The position numbers and the translations under genes were made by a program. Positions 21,787-30,092 of a stretch of DNA of 64,000 nt are shown one piece after another. A model generated the notes under the pieces. It ran no database searches. It was not told the origin of the DNA and saw only the letters and a program-made list of their open reading frames with translations. The stretch spans positions 124,001 to 188,000 of the forward strand of contig NZ_JAUPED010000004.1 of assembly GCF_030552475.1 (NCBI RefSeq), given 5' to 3'. Source of the DNA: Mariniflexile sp. AS56 (lineage in GTDB: Bacteria; Bacteroidota; Bacteroidia; Flavobacteriales; Flavobacteriaceae). The number at the start of each line of letters is the position of its first letter. The first letter of the stretch is position 1.

Positions 21787-22899
21787 ATGAATGCCGAAAT
21801 GCGAATAAAATTGGGTTTAGATATAGAAACCTTCATAGGAAGTCAATTAGCAGATATATTGACTTCGGGAAGTCAAATTTTCTATCAAACGCATTTTTAC
21901 CCACTTTTAAAAATGCAAAAATCAGCACGCGAAATTTTCATGGAATTTAAAAGTCCAAATGGTCCAATACCAGTTCTTTTAAATATCGAAATCAATAATT
22001 CGGAATTGGGATTAGAAATGGTTTGTGGAGGCATGGAAATATCTGGCAGAAACCGCTATGAAAAAGAACTTATTGAAGCTAAAAAAGTTGCGGAACAGGC
22101 CTTAGTTGAAAACATAGAACTCAAAAAAACAGAAAATGCATTACTCTTAAATCAACGTACCTTAGAATCGCAACTCAGAAAACTAAAATTACTAAAGGAA
22201 CAGCAACAACAAGTCTTCAAATTGATTTCGCATGACCTTCAAGAACCATTGCGCAAAACCATATTATATAGCGATTATATAGGAACTAAAGTGAACTCAC
22301 TTCCGGAGAGTATTGAAAAAGGTTTATCCAAATTAGTAACTTTCAGCACGCAAATGAGTGATATGCTACTCACCTTATTACATTTCAAAGAACTGGATGA
22401 GATAGACTTAGTTTATAGCAAGGTTATATTATCTGAGGTGATAGAAGACGCATTGAAAGAATTAAATATTCAAAACAACAAAGAAATAGAAGTATCCTGT
22501 ACCTATAAAAATCAAGAACTTTATGGTGACAAACGGATACTTACACGCCTTTTCATGGAGTTATTTAAGAATTCCATAAATGATAAGAATCCCGATAACA
22601 AAACCTTAATCATAGATATTTCCTCCATTGAAACCATAAAAAACAGTTTTACTGAGGTATCTAATAGATACCAATATGATAAATTTTTAAGAATCACATA
22701 TACAGATAATGGCTTAGGTTTTGCAAAAAAATTCTATGAGATAATTCATAAATCTGTAGAATTTAACAAAATCAACATAGGTTTAGCCTATTCCAAGCAA
22801 ATTGTTGAAAAACACCAAGGAAGTATTGCTGCCAAATCGGTAAACGGAAAAGGTGTTCATTATACCATTCTAATGCCCGTACAGCCTCATGATTTTTAA
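21787..22899 (+). CDS. PAS-domain sensor histidine kinase paired with RsbQ
   Basis: A 370-residue soluble kinase from the first ATG. A PAS domain (about 1-100; IFYQTHFYPLLKMQ), a coiled coil (about 85-145), HisKA with H in ISHDLQEPLRK, and HATPase (ELFKNSI, DNGLGF, IGLAYSKQIVEKHQG) are visible. No membrane helix is present. The PAS frame continues upstream without a stop to about 21679. The codons there encode a plausible PAS start (SSWKNVYDTIPCFLFSFSENGT) but contain no ATG, GTG or TTG. The true start may be an ATT at 21688 that overlaps the rsbQ stop, or the PAS domain is truncated. The cognate response regulator is not adjacent. Confidence 0.82.
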   Translation: MNAEMRIKLGLDIETFIGSQLADILTSGSQIFYQTHFYPLLKMQKSAREIFMEFKSPNGPIPVLLNIEINNSELGLEMVCGGMEISGRNRYEKELIEAKKVAEQALVENIELKKTENALLLNQRTLESQLRKLKLLKEQQQQVFKLISHDLQEPLRKTILYSDYIGTKVNSLPESIEKGLSKLVTFSTQMSDMLLTLLHFKELDEIDLVYSKVILSEVIEDALKELNIQNNKEIEVSCTYKNQELYGDKRILTRLFMELFKNSINDKNPDNKTLIIDISSIETIKNSFTEVSNRYQYDKFLRITYTDNGLGFAKKFYEIIHKSVEFNKINIGLAYSKQIVEKHQGSIAAKSVNGKGVHYTILMPVQPHDF

Positions 22900-23107
22900 T
22901 TTACAATTCAAGTAGAACTATTTATATTGCCCAATTAATCAACTTCATTTATTTCAATCAACCCTTTCATTTCACATAACTTACCCGCATTACTAGTTAA
23001 TAGTTAAAGAAATGAATATGTATTAATTATGCATTTGAGTTAATTTTTAATTTTTTAAAATCCATAGACCTTCTTAAAAACTAATATTTTTAAGAAAAAT
23101 ATGGATT

Positions 23108-23662
23108 ATGGATACGAACAGATTATCAAAAAAAATAGAGGATATTTTAAATTCTCAAGTCACTAAAGAAGCAGATGCTGCTCAAGTATATTTATCTTAT
23201 GGCTGTTGGGCAGATAGCAAAGGCTATGGAGGTATTGCCAATTATTTCTTTAGACATTCTGGTGAAGAGCGCGATCACATGATGAAAGTGATGCAATATA
23301 TTATGGAACGAGGTGGCGAGGTTAAAATAACCGCTATAAAAGCACCACCAAAAAGCCCTAAAAACTTGCAAGAATGTTTTGAAAAAACGTTTCAACATGA
23401 AGTAGATAATACAACCGCCATTTATGACATTGTAAATTTGGCACATGATGAAAAGGATTGGGCTACGTATAACTTTGCCCAGTGGTTTGTTAAAGAGCAA
23501 ATTGAGGAAGAAAAATTGGTTATGGATTTATTGGATAAACTAAAAATTGCTGGCGGACCCAAAGCAAGCGATGAATCTTTATTCAACCTAGACACCTATT
23601 TGGGGCAAGCTCCAGACGACGCTCCTTTAGCGCGTGACGCCTCCGTAAACAAACCAGAATAA
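23108..23662 (+). CDS. Ferritin-like iron-storage protein
   Basis: A 184-residue cytoplasmic four-helix ferritin. Visible are the first helix EADAAQVYLSYGCWADSKGYGGIANYFFRHSGEERDHM with ferroxidase-type Glu and the EExxH pattern (GEERDHMMK), and the later QEC/ETFQHE and KEQIEEEK ligand segments. It stores iron as the mineral after Fe(II) oxidation. The Asp/Ala/Pro-rich tail of about 25 residues after the helical core is longer than usual. It is transcribed alone and followed by a terminator. No Fur-type site was evident to me upstream. Confidence 0.9.
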   Translation: MDTNRLSKKIEDILNSQVTKEADAAQVYLSYGCWADSKGYGGIANYFFRHSGEERDHMMKVMQYIMERGGEVKITAIKAPPKSPKNLQECFEKTFQHEVDNTTAIYDIVNLAHDEKDWATYNFAQWFVKEQIEEEKLVMDLLDKLKIAGGPKASDESLFNLDTYLGQAPDDAPLARDASVNKPE

Positions 23663-23686
23663 GGTATTTACTTTTAAAAATATATT

Positions 23687-23721
23687 AAAAAATCCCGATA
23701 GTTTTCTATCGGGATTTTTTT
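23687..23721 (+). terminator. Intrinsic terminator after ferritin
   Basis: Stem TCCCGATAG/CTATCGGGA with a TTTT loop, preceded by an A run and followed by seven T residues. Confidence 0.93.
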
Positions 23722-23887
23722 GCTTTAACTGTAGGAATTATTAGTTATATTTACGGGGTTAATAGAAGCATTACATTATCCATATCATACTATTTTGATT
23801 GGATATGGATAGTAAGGAATCACATATAAACAGTTACCTGCAAGTTAAAAAAACCGAACCGACAATAGATTGATTACTGAATAAAAT

Positions 23888-24631
23888 ATGAGCAAAAGAC
23901 TTTATCTGAATTTATTTTTGAGTTTACTCATTTTACTTTTTGGCTACAATTTTGCTTCTGGACTAACAGGATATTGGACAATAAGAATAGTTAATATATT
24001 ATCTATTGTTTTAGCTGGATTTTTCCTAATTAAATTTAATCCAAGCTTACTTCCGAAAAAAAATAACTCAACTTTCCGAATTCAATATCTATTCCCAATT
24101 GTTATCGGAATTATTGGTCTTTTTTTAATTAACTATTTTATCCCTCTATTAACCTATAAATTAATGGATTGGGAATGGCCAAGTAAAATTCATCTTACAA
24201 AATATGAATTGATAAGATATCTAGGATTAATAACTATTTTGGGTGTTTTGGAAGAGTTATATTTCCGTAGAATTATTGCTCAAAAAATATTTAATTCAAA
24301 AGGGTTTTCAAAAGCTCTCTGGATTTCAGCATTAATTTTCGGATTTGCTCATATAGTTACAGATTCAGGTATTCTAGGAACTTTTTTTGGCGGATTAGTA
24401 TTAGGGTACATATATCTCAAAACAAAGAATATTTGGATAAGTATTTTTGCTCATCTGACCAATAATCTGATATCACTTTTTGTTTCTCCATTTTTAGATA
24501 AAAATATTGCTGATTTTAGTTCTTATCAAAAAATAACAATATTTATCGGATTTGGATTATCATTAATTTATGCTATGTATCTGATTTTTAAAAAACAAAC
24601 GGAATTAAAACCAGCAGGTAACACCGTATAA
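23888..24631 (+). CDS. CPBP-family intramembrane glutamic protease
   Basis: A 247-residue polytopic membrane protein (about seven helices) with the three CPBP/ABI motifs: EELYFR at 122-127, FGFAHI with H155, and FAHLTNN with H189 and N193. This family cleaves within membranes (CAAX prenyl-protease relatives), often in immunity or self-protection. The last codons (AGNTV then TAA) lie inside the structured repeat that begins at 24618, so the repeat supplies the stop codon. This and its position at the edge of the accessory island suggest it may be the last gene of a cassette-like insertion. Confidence 0.88.
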   Translation: MSKRLYLNLFLSLLILLFGYNFASGLTGYWTIRIVNILSIVLAGFFLIKFNPSLLPKKNNSTFRIQYLFPIVIGIIGLFLINYFIPLLTYKLMDWEWPSKIHLTKYELIRYLGLITILGVLEELYFRRIIAQKIFNSKGFSKALWISALIFGFAHIVTDSGILGTFFGGLVLGYIYLKTKNIWISIFAHLTNNLISLFVSPFLDKNIADFSSYQKITIFIGFGLSLIYAMYLIFKKQTELKPAGNTV

Positions 24632-24750
24632 AAATAATGCTTAGTTTAGTGCTTAATCAAGAGTCCGTGCACTTTTGTTACGTCTGATTTTCCTGCGGAA
24701 AATCCTCTCACACAAAACCGCACTATTCTTATACATAAACGTTGTATGCA
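24618..24750. repeat. Structured repeat-like element at the left edge of the ABC-3C operon
   Basis: About 130 bases able to fold into an extended imperfect hairpin. Pairs are GTGC/GCAC (24667-24670 with 24720-24723), TTTTGT/ACAAAA (24673-24678 with 24712-24717), and a perfect GATTTTCC-tgc-GGAAAATC tip (24686-24704). It ends with GTTGTATGCA (24741-24750), whose exact reverse complement is found just after the operon (28141-28150). It looks like a recombination or cassette-boundary element, but I cannot identify a recombinase. Confidence 0.5.
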
Positions 24751-24781
24751 ATCTAAAAAACAACCGAACAAACAATAAAAA

Positions 24782-25135
24782 ATGGAACCAATTACAATAA
24801 TAACAACTGCTCTAGCTTTAGCTTCTCCATATTTAGCAAAAACAGGGGAAAAGGTAGCAGAAAAAATAGGAGAAGATGTTTGGAATATGCTAAAGAAACC
24901 TTTTAAAAAAGATAAGAAAAAAGAATTATTTCCTGAATCTCCAAATGAGACTCAATTAGAAAAAATAAAAGAAGAATTACTTTTAAAAGTCCAAAACAAC
25001 GACTCTTTTAAAAATGAACTTTTACAAACAATTACAGAAGCCAAAACAAATCTTAACCAACAAAATATAAATAATCAAGGTAAAGTAGAAAAACAGATAA
25101 ATATTCAAACCAATACAGGAGATATTAAATTTTGA
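24782..25135 (+). CDS. Small putative membrane-active effector with C-terminal amyloid-like motif
   Basis: A 117-residue protein, first gene of the four-gene operon. Residues 1-45 form an amphipathic or hydrophobic helix (MEPITIITTALALASPYLAK) followed by a basic helix (EDVWNMLKKPFKKDKKK). This N-terminus resembles bacterial Bell and fungal HeLo-type pore-forming domains, but I cannot confirm homology. Residues 55-92 are a charged coiled coil. The tail 95-117 (NINNQGKVEKQIN, then TGDIKF) is an Asn/Gln/Gly beta-prone motif matching residues 4-26 of the next protein position by position. The stop codon overlaps the next ATG by one base. Likely role: a membrane-damaging effector recruited by its neighbour. 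Confidence 0.6.
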   Translation: MEPITIITTALALASPYLAKTGEKVAEKIGEDVWNMLKKPFKKDKKKELFPESPNETQLEKIKEELLLKVQNNDSFKNELLQTITEAKTNLNQQNINNQGKVEKQINIQTNTGDIKF

Positions 25136-25710
25136 TGGGACAAGATGTAAATAATAATGGAGAAGTCCAATCACAGTTAAATGCTGCTAATGTTGAAGGG
25201 AACATATATTTCGCAAAGAAAACAAGATTTGCACGAAGATTTGAAAAATTAAACCAAGAAGTCAAAAATGATGAAAGGTATGAAGGAACAATGGAGGCTT
25301 TTAAATTTTATCTAACCAAGCTTGATGGAATTAGTGCTGAAACTAAATTATCTGATGGTGGTTTTACTGAAAATGAAGTTATTAACGCAATTAGGAGAAA
25401 AGAAAAGTACGCCAAACGTCTGCAACTAAATAGGTTTTTTGAATCAGCACAATGGATAGATAGTCAATTATTCGCAAAAATAAAAATGGACTTTGAAGGA
25501 TTTATTACACCGCTAATTGACAATGGAGCTTCTAAAAGTGAAATATTAAAAGAAGTTATCGTAAAAGTAGTACAACCCGTACTTGATTTAATAAATTTAG
25601 AAGGCGAAGATGATGAAGTTTTAAATTACAATGCAGAAGATATCTTTGGAATGGTTTATTACTTAACAGGTCAATGTCACATAAATTGGAAAAATTATGA
25701 TAGTATATAA
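25135..25710 (+). CDS. ABC-3C effector-side protein with N-terminal amyloid-like motif
   Basis: A 191-residue protein from the ATG at 25135, which overlaps the preceding TGA (TGATG). Residues 4-26 (DVNNNGEVQSQLN, then EGNIYF) repeat the motif that ends the previous protein. The rest is a helical domain (FARRFEKLNQEVK, INAIRRKEKYAKRLQ, GASKSEILKEVIVKVVQPVL, AEDIFGMVYYLTGQCHI-NW) like the C-terminal domain that links effectors to ABC-three-component systems, where it occupies this gene position. The usual fused effector is absent. Its 3' end overlaps the next gene by 14 bases. Assignment rests on operon logic and remembered family features. Confidence 0.55.
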   Translation: MGQDVNNNGEVQSQLNAANVEGNIYFAKKTRFARRFEKLNQEVKNDERYEGTMEAFKFYLTKLDGISAETKLSDGGFTENEVINAIRRKEKYAKRLQLNRFFESAQWIDSQLFAKIKMDFEGFITPLIDNGASKSEILKEVIVKVVQPVLDLINLEGEDDEVLNYNAEDIFGMVYYLTGQCHINWKNYDSI

Positions 25711-26215
25711 CCAAGCTTTAGATTTATATCATACTATTTTTAGATTACTTCACTTTCTAAATAAGTTTGAAAATAAAAGTGTAATTGAAATTGAAAGGAT
25801 AAGAATTTGGGATTTTTACTTATTATTTCCAAGTAAAATTCACGAAATAAGGCTAAAACAAGGTGAATCAGATATACGTAAATTAAGAAAGCAATTCATA
25901 AAAGATTCAAAAAATCCTTATGAGAAAATTTCTGAAAACCGTAAAATATTTGAAAAAATAAAACCATACCAACTAGCTGCCTTTAACTGTATAGCTTCAT
26001 ATGGAATTATAGATAAATCTTTTTTAAATCAACAAAGAATTTCAATAATCAACAAAGAAATATTGACTGAATTTGTTAATAATTTTGAAGATTTACCAGC
26101 AAAAGAAAAAAACGTAATTGCTTTAATGACTTCACTTTTTAACCAAATATCATTATTCGGAACTGATGGGTTAAAGAGCAGAACTAATCTATTAGAAAGT
26201 AAGTATGATGCGTAA
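25697..26215 (+). CDS. ABC-three-component system middle component (MC5-like)
   Basis: A 172-residue, mostly helical protein. The N-terminus (YNQALDLYHTIFRLLHFL, then IEIERIRIWDFYLLFPSKI) fits the pattern I recall for middle component 5 of ABC-3C systems, which bridges the SMC-like ATPase and the effector. It overlaps its neighbours on both sides (14 bases upstream, 11 downstream), so the four proteins are translationally coupled. No catalytic motif is visible. The MC5 name is tentative; a middle-component role is supported by position between the effector-side gene and the ATPase. Confidence 0.6.
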   Translation: MIVYNQALDLYHTIFRLLHFLNKFENKSVIEIERIRIWDFYLLFPSKIHEIRLKQGESDIRKLRKQFIKDSKNPYEKISENRKIFEKIKPYQLAAFNCIASYGIIDKSFLNQQRISIINKEILTEFVNNFEDLPAKEKNVIALMTSLFNQISLFGTDGLKSRTNLLESKYDA

Positions 26216-28133
26216 CAATTTATTTTTAAACAGACTCCGTATTTATACTGAAAATGGAGAAATCGCTTATGATGAAAAATTTCATAAAGGCGTAAATATA
26301 ATACGTGGTGATAATAGTAGTGGGAAATCAACTATTACTCATTTTATTTTTTACGTATTGGGAGGAGCTTTTAATGATTTTGTGCCAGAAGCAAGGTTAT
26401 GCTCACAAGCCATTGCAGAAGTTGAGATGAATGGAGCAACGTTTACAATTAAAAGAGATATTGTAAAAGATGAAAAAAGCAATATAAGCACCCAATCACC
26501 TCTATACTTTTTTTGGGGAAATATGGATGAAAGTTTTAATCCACCAGTAGATAAAAGTTGGCAAAAATTTGGTTACAAGACAACTGAAAATAGAAAGAGT
26601 TTTTCAAATGTAATGTTTGACAATCTAGACTTACCAATTGTAAAAGGAGATAGCAATATTACATTTCACCAAATATTAAGGCTTTTATATATTGACCAAG
26701 AGTCACCTACTAGCTCATTATTTTTATATGAGCATTTTGACAGTCAATTAACAAGAGAGACTGTATCTGATTTATTGTTAGGTGTATATAATGAGGAACT
26801 ATATGAGAATAAAAAACGGCTTATATCTGCGGAAAAGGAATTTGAGAATATTAAAAGTGAAATAAAAGCAACCTCACAATTTTTTTCTGACCCTTTAGCA
26901 CTTAACCCAACACATATTAACGAAGCAATACAAAATAGAGAAATTGAAATATCTCAAATTCAAGAAGAAATTGTCTCTATAAGAAATAAGGATAAAAAAG
27001 TTAATTATGAAGAAGATTCCGAACTTTCCTTTCAAAAACTAAATCAGGATTCAATTGTACAACGTAAAATTGTTGCTGATATAGAAAATCAAATTACTTA
27101 TCTGTACAATGAAATTGAAGATTCTACCTTTTTTATAGAAACACTTGATAAAAAAATAATAGCGTTAAAGAATTCTATTCATACAAGAGAATTCCTAGGA
27201 AATCTTCCTCTAGAATATTGTCCTGAGTGCTTATCGAGAATAAAAACAAATACAGATAGCTCAAATTGTAAACTATGTAAAGAGCCTATAGATGAATCTT
27301 TTGGAGTAGTTCAAGCAAGAAGAATGGAACTTGAAATTGGTTTCCAAATTAATGAATCAAAAAAATTACTTGAAATCAATAAGAGAAACTTATTAGAATT
27401 AGAATCTAAATATTCAAGCGAGATTGGTAAACTTCACGATATTCAAAAACAAGTTAATTCAGCACTAGAAGATGTTAAGTCGTATAGTGAAGAAGCAATT
27501 GACAACTTAAACAATAAAAAAGGTTTTATAGAAGGGGAAATTCTTCAGTTTAGGACAATGTTAGAAAATGCAGAATTATATGACAGATTGCTCCAAAAGA
27601 AAAATGAATTAGGAAAAGAGGTTAGCTATTTGAAAGCGTATATTTTCAAAACAGAAAAAGCACAAACATTATTAAAACAAGCAATAAACGAAAAAATCAA
27701 AGAAGAAGGTATTTACTTACTAAACAATGATTTAGACAGGCAAGATGAATTTAAAAACGCTAATGATTTCTTTATTGATTATTCAAACAACATTGCCTTT
27801 TTATCAAATAAGTTTTCAAAATATTCAGCAAGTTCAAATTTCTATTTAAAAGTTGCTGCTAGGTTTTCAATCTTTTTAGCGTCATTGCATATAGATGAAA
27901 TGAGGTATCCTAGATTTATTTTTGCTGATAATATGGAGGATAAAGGTATTGAAATGAAAAGAGCTCAAAATCTCCAAGACTTATTAATTAAGAGAGTTAA
28001 TGATTTTGATGGGAATAAATATCAAATGATTTATACAACTTCATATATTACAGAAGAACTTAATCACAGTGAACTCGTTGTTGGAGAATATTATACAAAG
28101 GAAAATCCTAGTTTAAAAAATATTAATAAATAG
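26205..28133 (+). CDS. SMC/Rad50-like ABC ATPase of an ABC-3C-type system
   Basis: A 642-residue ATPase. The N-terminal lobe has Walker A GDNSSGKST at 35-43. Long coiled coils flank a zinc-hook-like four-cysteine knuckle (YCPECLSR and CKLCKEP, about 339-361). The C-terminal lobe has a Walker B/D-loop-like RFIFADNMEDKG and a following TTSYITEEL strand. It starts at ATG 26205 (or 26208), overlapping the middle-component gene. Such ATPases are thought to sense nucleic-acid or protein targets and license the effector in phage defence. It is the last gene; an inverted-repeat end follows seven bases after the stop. The region looks AT-rich with frequent AGA codons, suggesting transfer. Confidence 0.75.
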   Translation: MMRNNLFLNRLRIYTENGEIAYDEKFHKGVNIIRGDNSSGKSTITHFIFYVLGGAFNDFVPEARLCSQAIAEVEMNGATFTIKRDIVKDEKSNISTQSPLYFFWGNMDESFNPPVDKSWQKFGYKTTENRKSFSNVMFDNLDLPIVKGDSNITFHQILRLLYIDQESPTSSLFLYEHFDSQLTRETVSDLLLGVYNEELYENKKRLISAEKEFENIKSEIKATSQFFSDPLALNPTHINEAIQNREIEISQIQEEIVSIRNKDKKVNYEEDSELSFQKLNQDSIVQRKIVADIENQITYLYNEIEDSTFFIETLDKKIIALKNSIHTREFLGNLPLEYCPECLSRIKTNTDSSNCKLCKEPIDESFGVVQARRMELEIGFQINESKKLLEINKRNLLELESKYSSEIGKLHDIQKQVNSALEDVKSYSEEAIDNLNNKKGFIEGEILQFRTMLENAELYDRLLQKKNELGKEVSYLKAYIFKTEKAQTLLKQAINEKIKEEGIYLLNNDLDRQDEFKNANDFFIDYSNNIAFLSNKFSKYSASSNFYLKVAARFSIFLASLHIDEMRYPRFIFADNMEDKGIEMKRAQNLQDLLIKRVNDFDGNKYQMIYTTSYITEELNHSELVVGEYYTKENPSLKNINK

Positions 28134-28140
28134 AAAAGAC

Positions 28141-28150
28141 TGCATACAAC
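28141..28150. repeat. Right inverted-repeat end flanking the ABC-3C operon
   Basis: TGCATACAAC, the exact reverse complement of GTTGTATGCA at 24741-24750. One copy lies 31 bases before the first start codon and the other 7 bases after the last stop, neatly bracketing the operon. Confidence 0.5.
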
Positions 28151-28307
28151 AAAGAACTGAGGTAAAAAACAAGTCATTTCTTCAAAAATATTAGACACTA
28201 TTATGTTGGGCTTAGAAATTCAAGTAGTCAATTTTTAATTCATTTTTTATTTGCTAAATTAGGCACTTAACACACGCAACAAACCATAAACAACAACATT
28301 ACCAAGC

Positions 28308-28949
28308 ATGAGTAAAATGAATACCTTCAAAATTTTCATACCGATAAAAAACAGTTCTATTAACATTGATTGGATTTTCACAATAACGATCACCCTATCT
28401 CTCTTGTTTGTTTTTTTAGTCGATTATTATGAAGAAATAGTGCCAGAAACCATCTCAAAAATTTCCGTCGGGTTTTTAATTTTTAATTTAATACTCGTAA
28501 TAGTAATTCAAATCATCAGCCATTTTCTGTATCAATCGTTAAGTGGCGCATTTGATGGAGAAATTATTCTTAATGATGACAGTATTAATTTAGGCGAGAA
28601 AACCTTAGCAATTTCGACTATTAAAAAACTAGAAGTCTTTATTCAGGATTATAAAGGCATGCACATATGGCACCAAAAAACTTTGAAACCCAAATTGCAA
28701 CAAGGAGTGAAAAACGCTATGAAAATTGAATTAATTTCTGGCGACATTTTATCTGTAAATTTTCTTCAAGCTTATAAAAATGAATTTCAAAAAAGCAGTG
28801 AGTATTTAAAAAAATATTACTTAGAAGGTAAAATTCACTTTTTACATTTAATTGATTTGTTAGAGATTACAGATTATAATGACATCCAGAATTTAAAAAA
28901 GGAGTTGAATGAAAAAAAAACTTTAAGAAAACAAGATGATGAAAATTAA
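28308..28949 (+). CDS. Two-helix membrane protein, possibly with a PH-like domain
   Basis: A 213-residue protein that I do not recognise. Two membrane helices lie at about 20-42 and 52-72, then a cytoplasmic beta-rich segment (DGEIILNDDSINLGEKTLAIS, then MKIELISGDILSVNF) that resembles bacterial PH-like domains, and a charged helical tail ending KKTLRKQDDEN. It overlaps the following small membrane-protein gene by 14 bases. No enzymatic motif is visible. It lies to the right of the ABC-3C operon and may belong to the same accessory island. Confidence 0.65.
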   Translation: MSKMNTFKIFIPIKNSSINIDWIFTITITLSLLFVFLVDYYEEIVPETISKISVGFLIFNLILVIVIQIISHFLYQSLSGAFDGEIILNDDSINLGEKTLAISTIKKLEVFIQDYKGMHIWHQKTLKPKLQQGVKNAMKIELISGDILSVNFLQAYKNEFQKSSEYLKKYYLEGKIHFLHLIDLLEITDYNDIQNLKKELNEKKTLRKQDDEN

Positions 28950-29346
28950 ATTTAACGAAACCGAAAAGACGATTGAAATAAAAGATGGACTGAAGAAACA
29001 GTATTTATTAATGAATATATCACTAGTTTTTACTCTCGTTAATTCTGTTTTATTCCCAATATTTGTATTAACTAAAAAACAAATGGAATGGATGGGGTTT
29101 ATTTGGATTATTATTGGAATTTTCTCGATTCTGCTGTTTACGTATCAAACACTTAAAAAAACAGCATCTGAAAAACTAAAATTATCAGAAATCAGATCGC
29201 TAAGCGAAAAACAAGTTTTTGGACGAAAAAGGTTCAGTCTGAAATTAAAAAACGGAAAATTAAGAGACCTAATAGATGTTAAAAATGAATCTGATATTTT
29301 AGAGATTAAAAAGCTATTTAAAGTTATCGGAATTGAAACAACCTAA
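28936..29346 (+). CDS. Small two-helix membrane protein, partner of the preceding gene
   Basis: A 136-residue protein with membrane helices at about 25-45 and 52-73 between a short N-terminal beta hairpin (KIKFNETEKTIEIKDG) and a basic C-terminal beta-rich segment (RKRFSLKLKNGKLRDL). The layout echoes the upstream protein, suggesting the two form a complex or arose by duplication. The start lies 14 bases inside the upstream gene. I do not recognise the family. Confidence 0.62.
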   Translation: MMKIKFNETEKTIEIKDGLKKQYLLMNISLVFTLVNSVLFPIFVLTKKQMEWMGFIWIIIGIFSILLFTYQTLKKTASEKLKLSEIRSLSEKQVFGRKRFSLKLKNGKLRDLIDVKNESDILEIKKLFKVIGIETT

Positions 29347-29477
29347 ATAAACCTTAATAAATCTATTATAGACCCCTGTGTTAAAGTTGGTTAATTAAAG
29401 TTAAACTGTATTAAACACTAATTCAATATTATTAAATTATACGTTGATTTGTTTTCAAATAACTTTAATTTAAAATT

Positions 29478-30035
29478 ATGAAAAAAGTATTATTGGTAGT
29501 TGCTATCGCTGTTTTGGGATTAGCAAATGTTAATGCACAAGAAATTAAATTCGGTGCAAAAGGGGGTTTAAATTTCGCTACTATTAGCGGAGACAATACA
29601 GAAGCTACAGAACCTGTAACAGCTTTTAATTTTGGTCTGGTTGCTGAGATACCCATTAACGAAAAATTTTCTTTTCAACCCGAATTAATGTATTCTGGTC
29701 AAGGATATAGTTTTGATAGTGACGCCTTAGTGGCACTCAATTATTTAAACATGCCTTTAATGGGAAAATATTATGTAACAAAAGGCTTGAGTGTTGAAGC
29801 GGGACCACAAATAGGCTTTTTACTTTCTGCCGAAAAAGATAATACAGATTTAAAAGATTCATTTAACACCCTTGATTTTGGTGTTAATTTTGGATTAGCT
29901 TATAAACTTGACAACGGCCTTAATTTTGGCGCCAGATATAACCTGGGACTATCTGATATTAATAATATAGATGGTTTCACAGATAAAAATAAAAATGGTG
30001 TGTTACAATTATCCGTTGGGTATTTCTTTTTCTAA
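29478..30035 (+). CDS. Outer-membrane beta-barrel protein (porin family)
   Basis: A 185-residue protein with a signal peptide (MKKVLLVVAIAVLGLANVNAQ) and the same family signature as the protein at 12496-13074: FGAKGGLNFATISGD, FSFQPELMYSGQGYS, YLNMPLMGKYYV, LSVEAGPQIGFLLS, and terminal LQLSVGYFFF. It is probably an eight-stranded outer-membrane barrel of unknown function. It is monocistronic, followed 23 bases later by a strong hairpin terminator. Confidence 0.87.
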   Translation: MKKVLLVVAIAVLGLANVNAQEIKFGAKGGLNFATISGDNTEATEPVTAFNFGLVAEIPINEKFSFQPELMYSGQGYSFDSDALVALNYLNMPLMGKYYVTKGLSVEAGPQIGFLLSAEKDNTDLKDSFNTLDFGVNFGLAYKLDNGLNFGARYNLGLSDINNIDGFTDKNKNGVLQLSVGYFFF

Positions 30036-30058
30036 AACTTCATAATTTCAATATATTA

Positions 30059-30092
30059 AAACCCAAGTAATTTTACTTGGGTTTACTTTTTT
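30059..30092 (+). terminator. Intrinsic terminator after the barrel gene
   Basis: Stem AAACCCAAGTAA/TTACTTGGGTTT with a two-base loop (or slightly opened), followed by ACTTTTTTATT. It directly abuts the remnant of the DUF3237 gene. Confidence 0.85.

Noticed and set aside
21744-21950. A 68-residue ORF at the start of the PAS kinase
   Set aside because: It is the other reading frame of the PAS-coding sequence and shows no protein-like features.
23192-23500. A 102-residue minus-strand ORF across ferritin
   Set aside because: It lies wholly opposite the ferritin helices and has no recognisable domain or ribosome-binding site.
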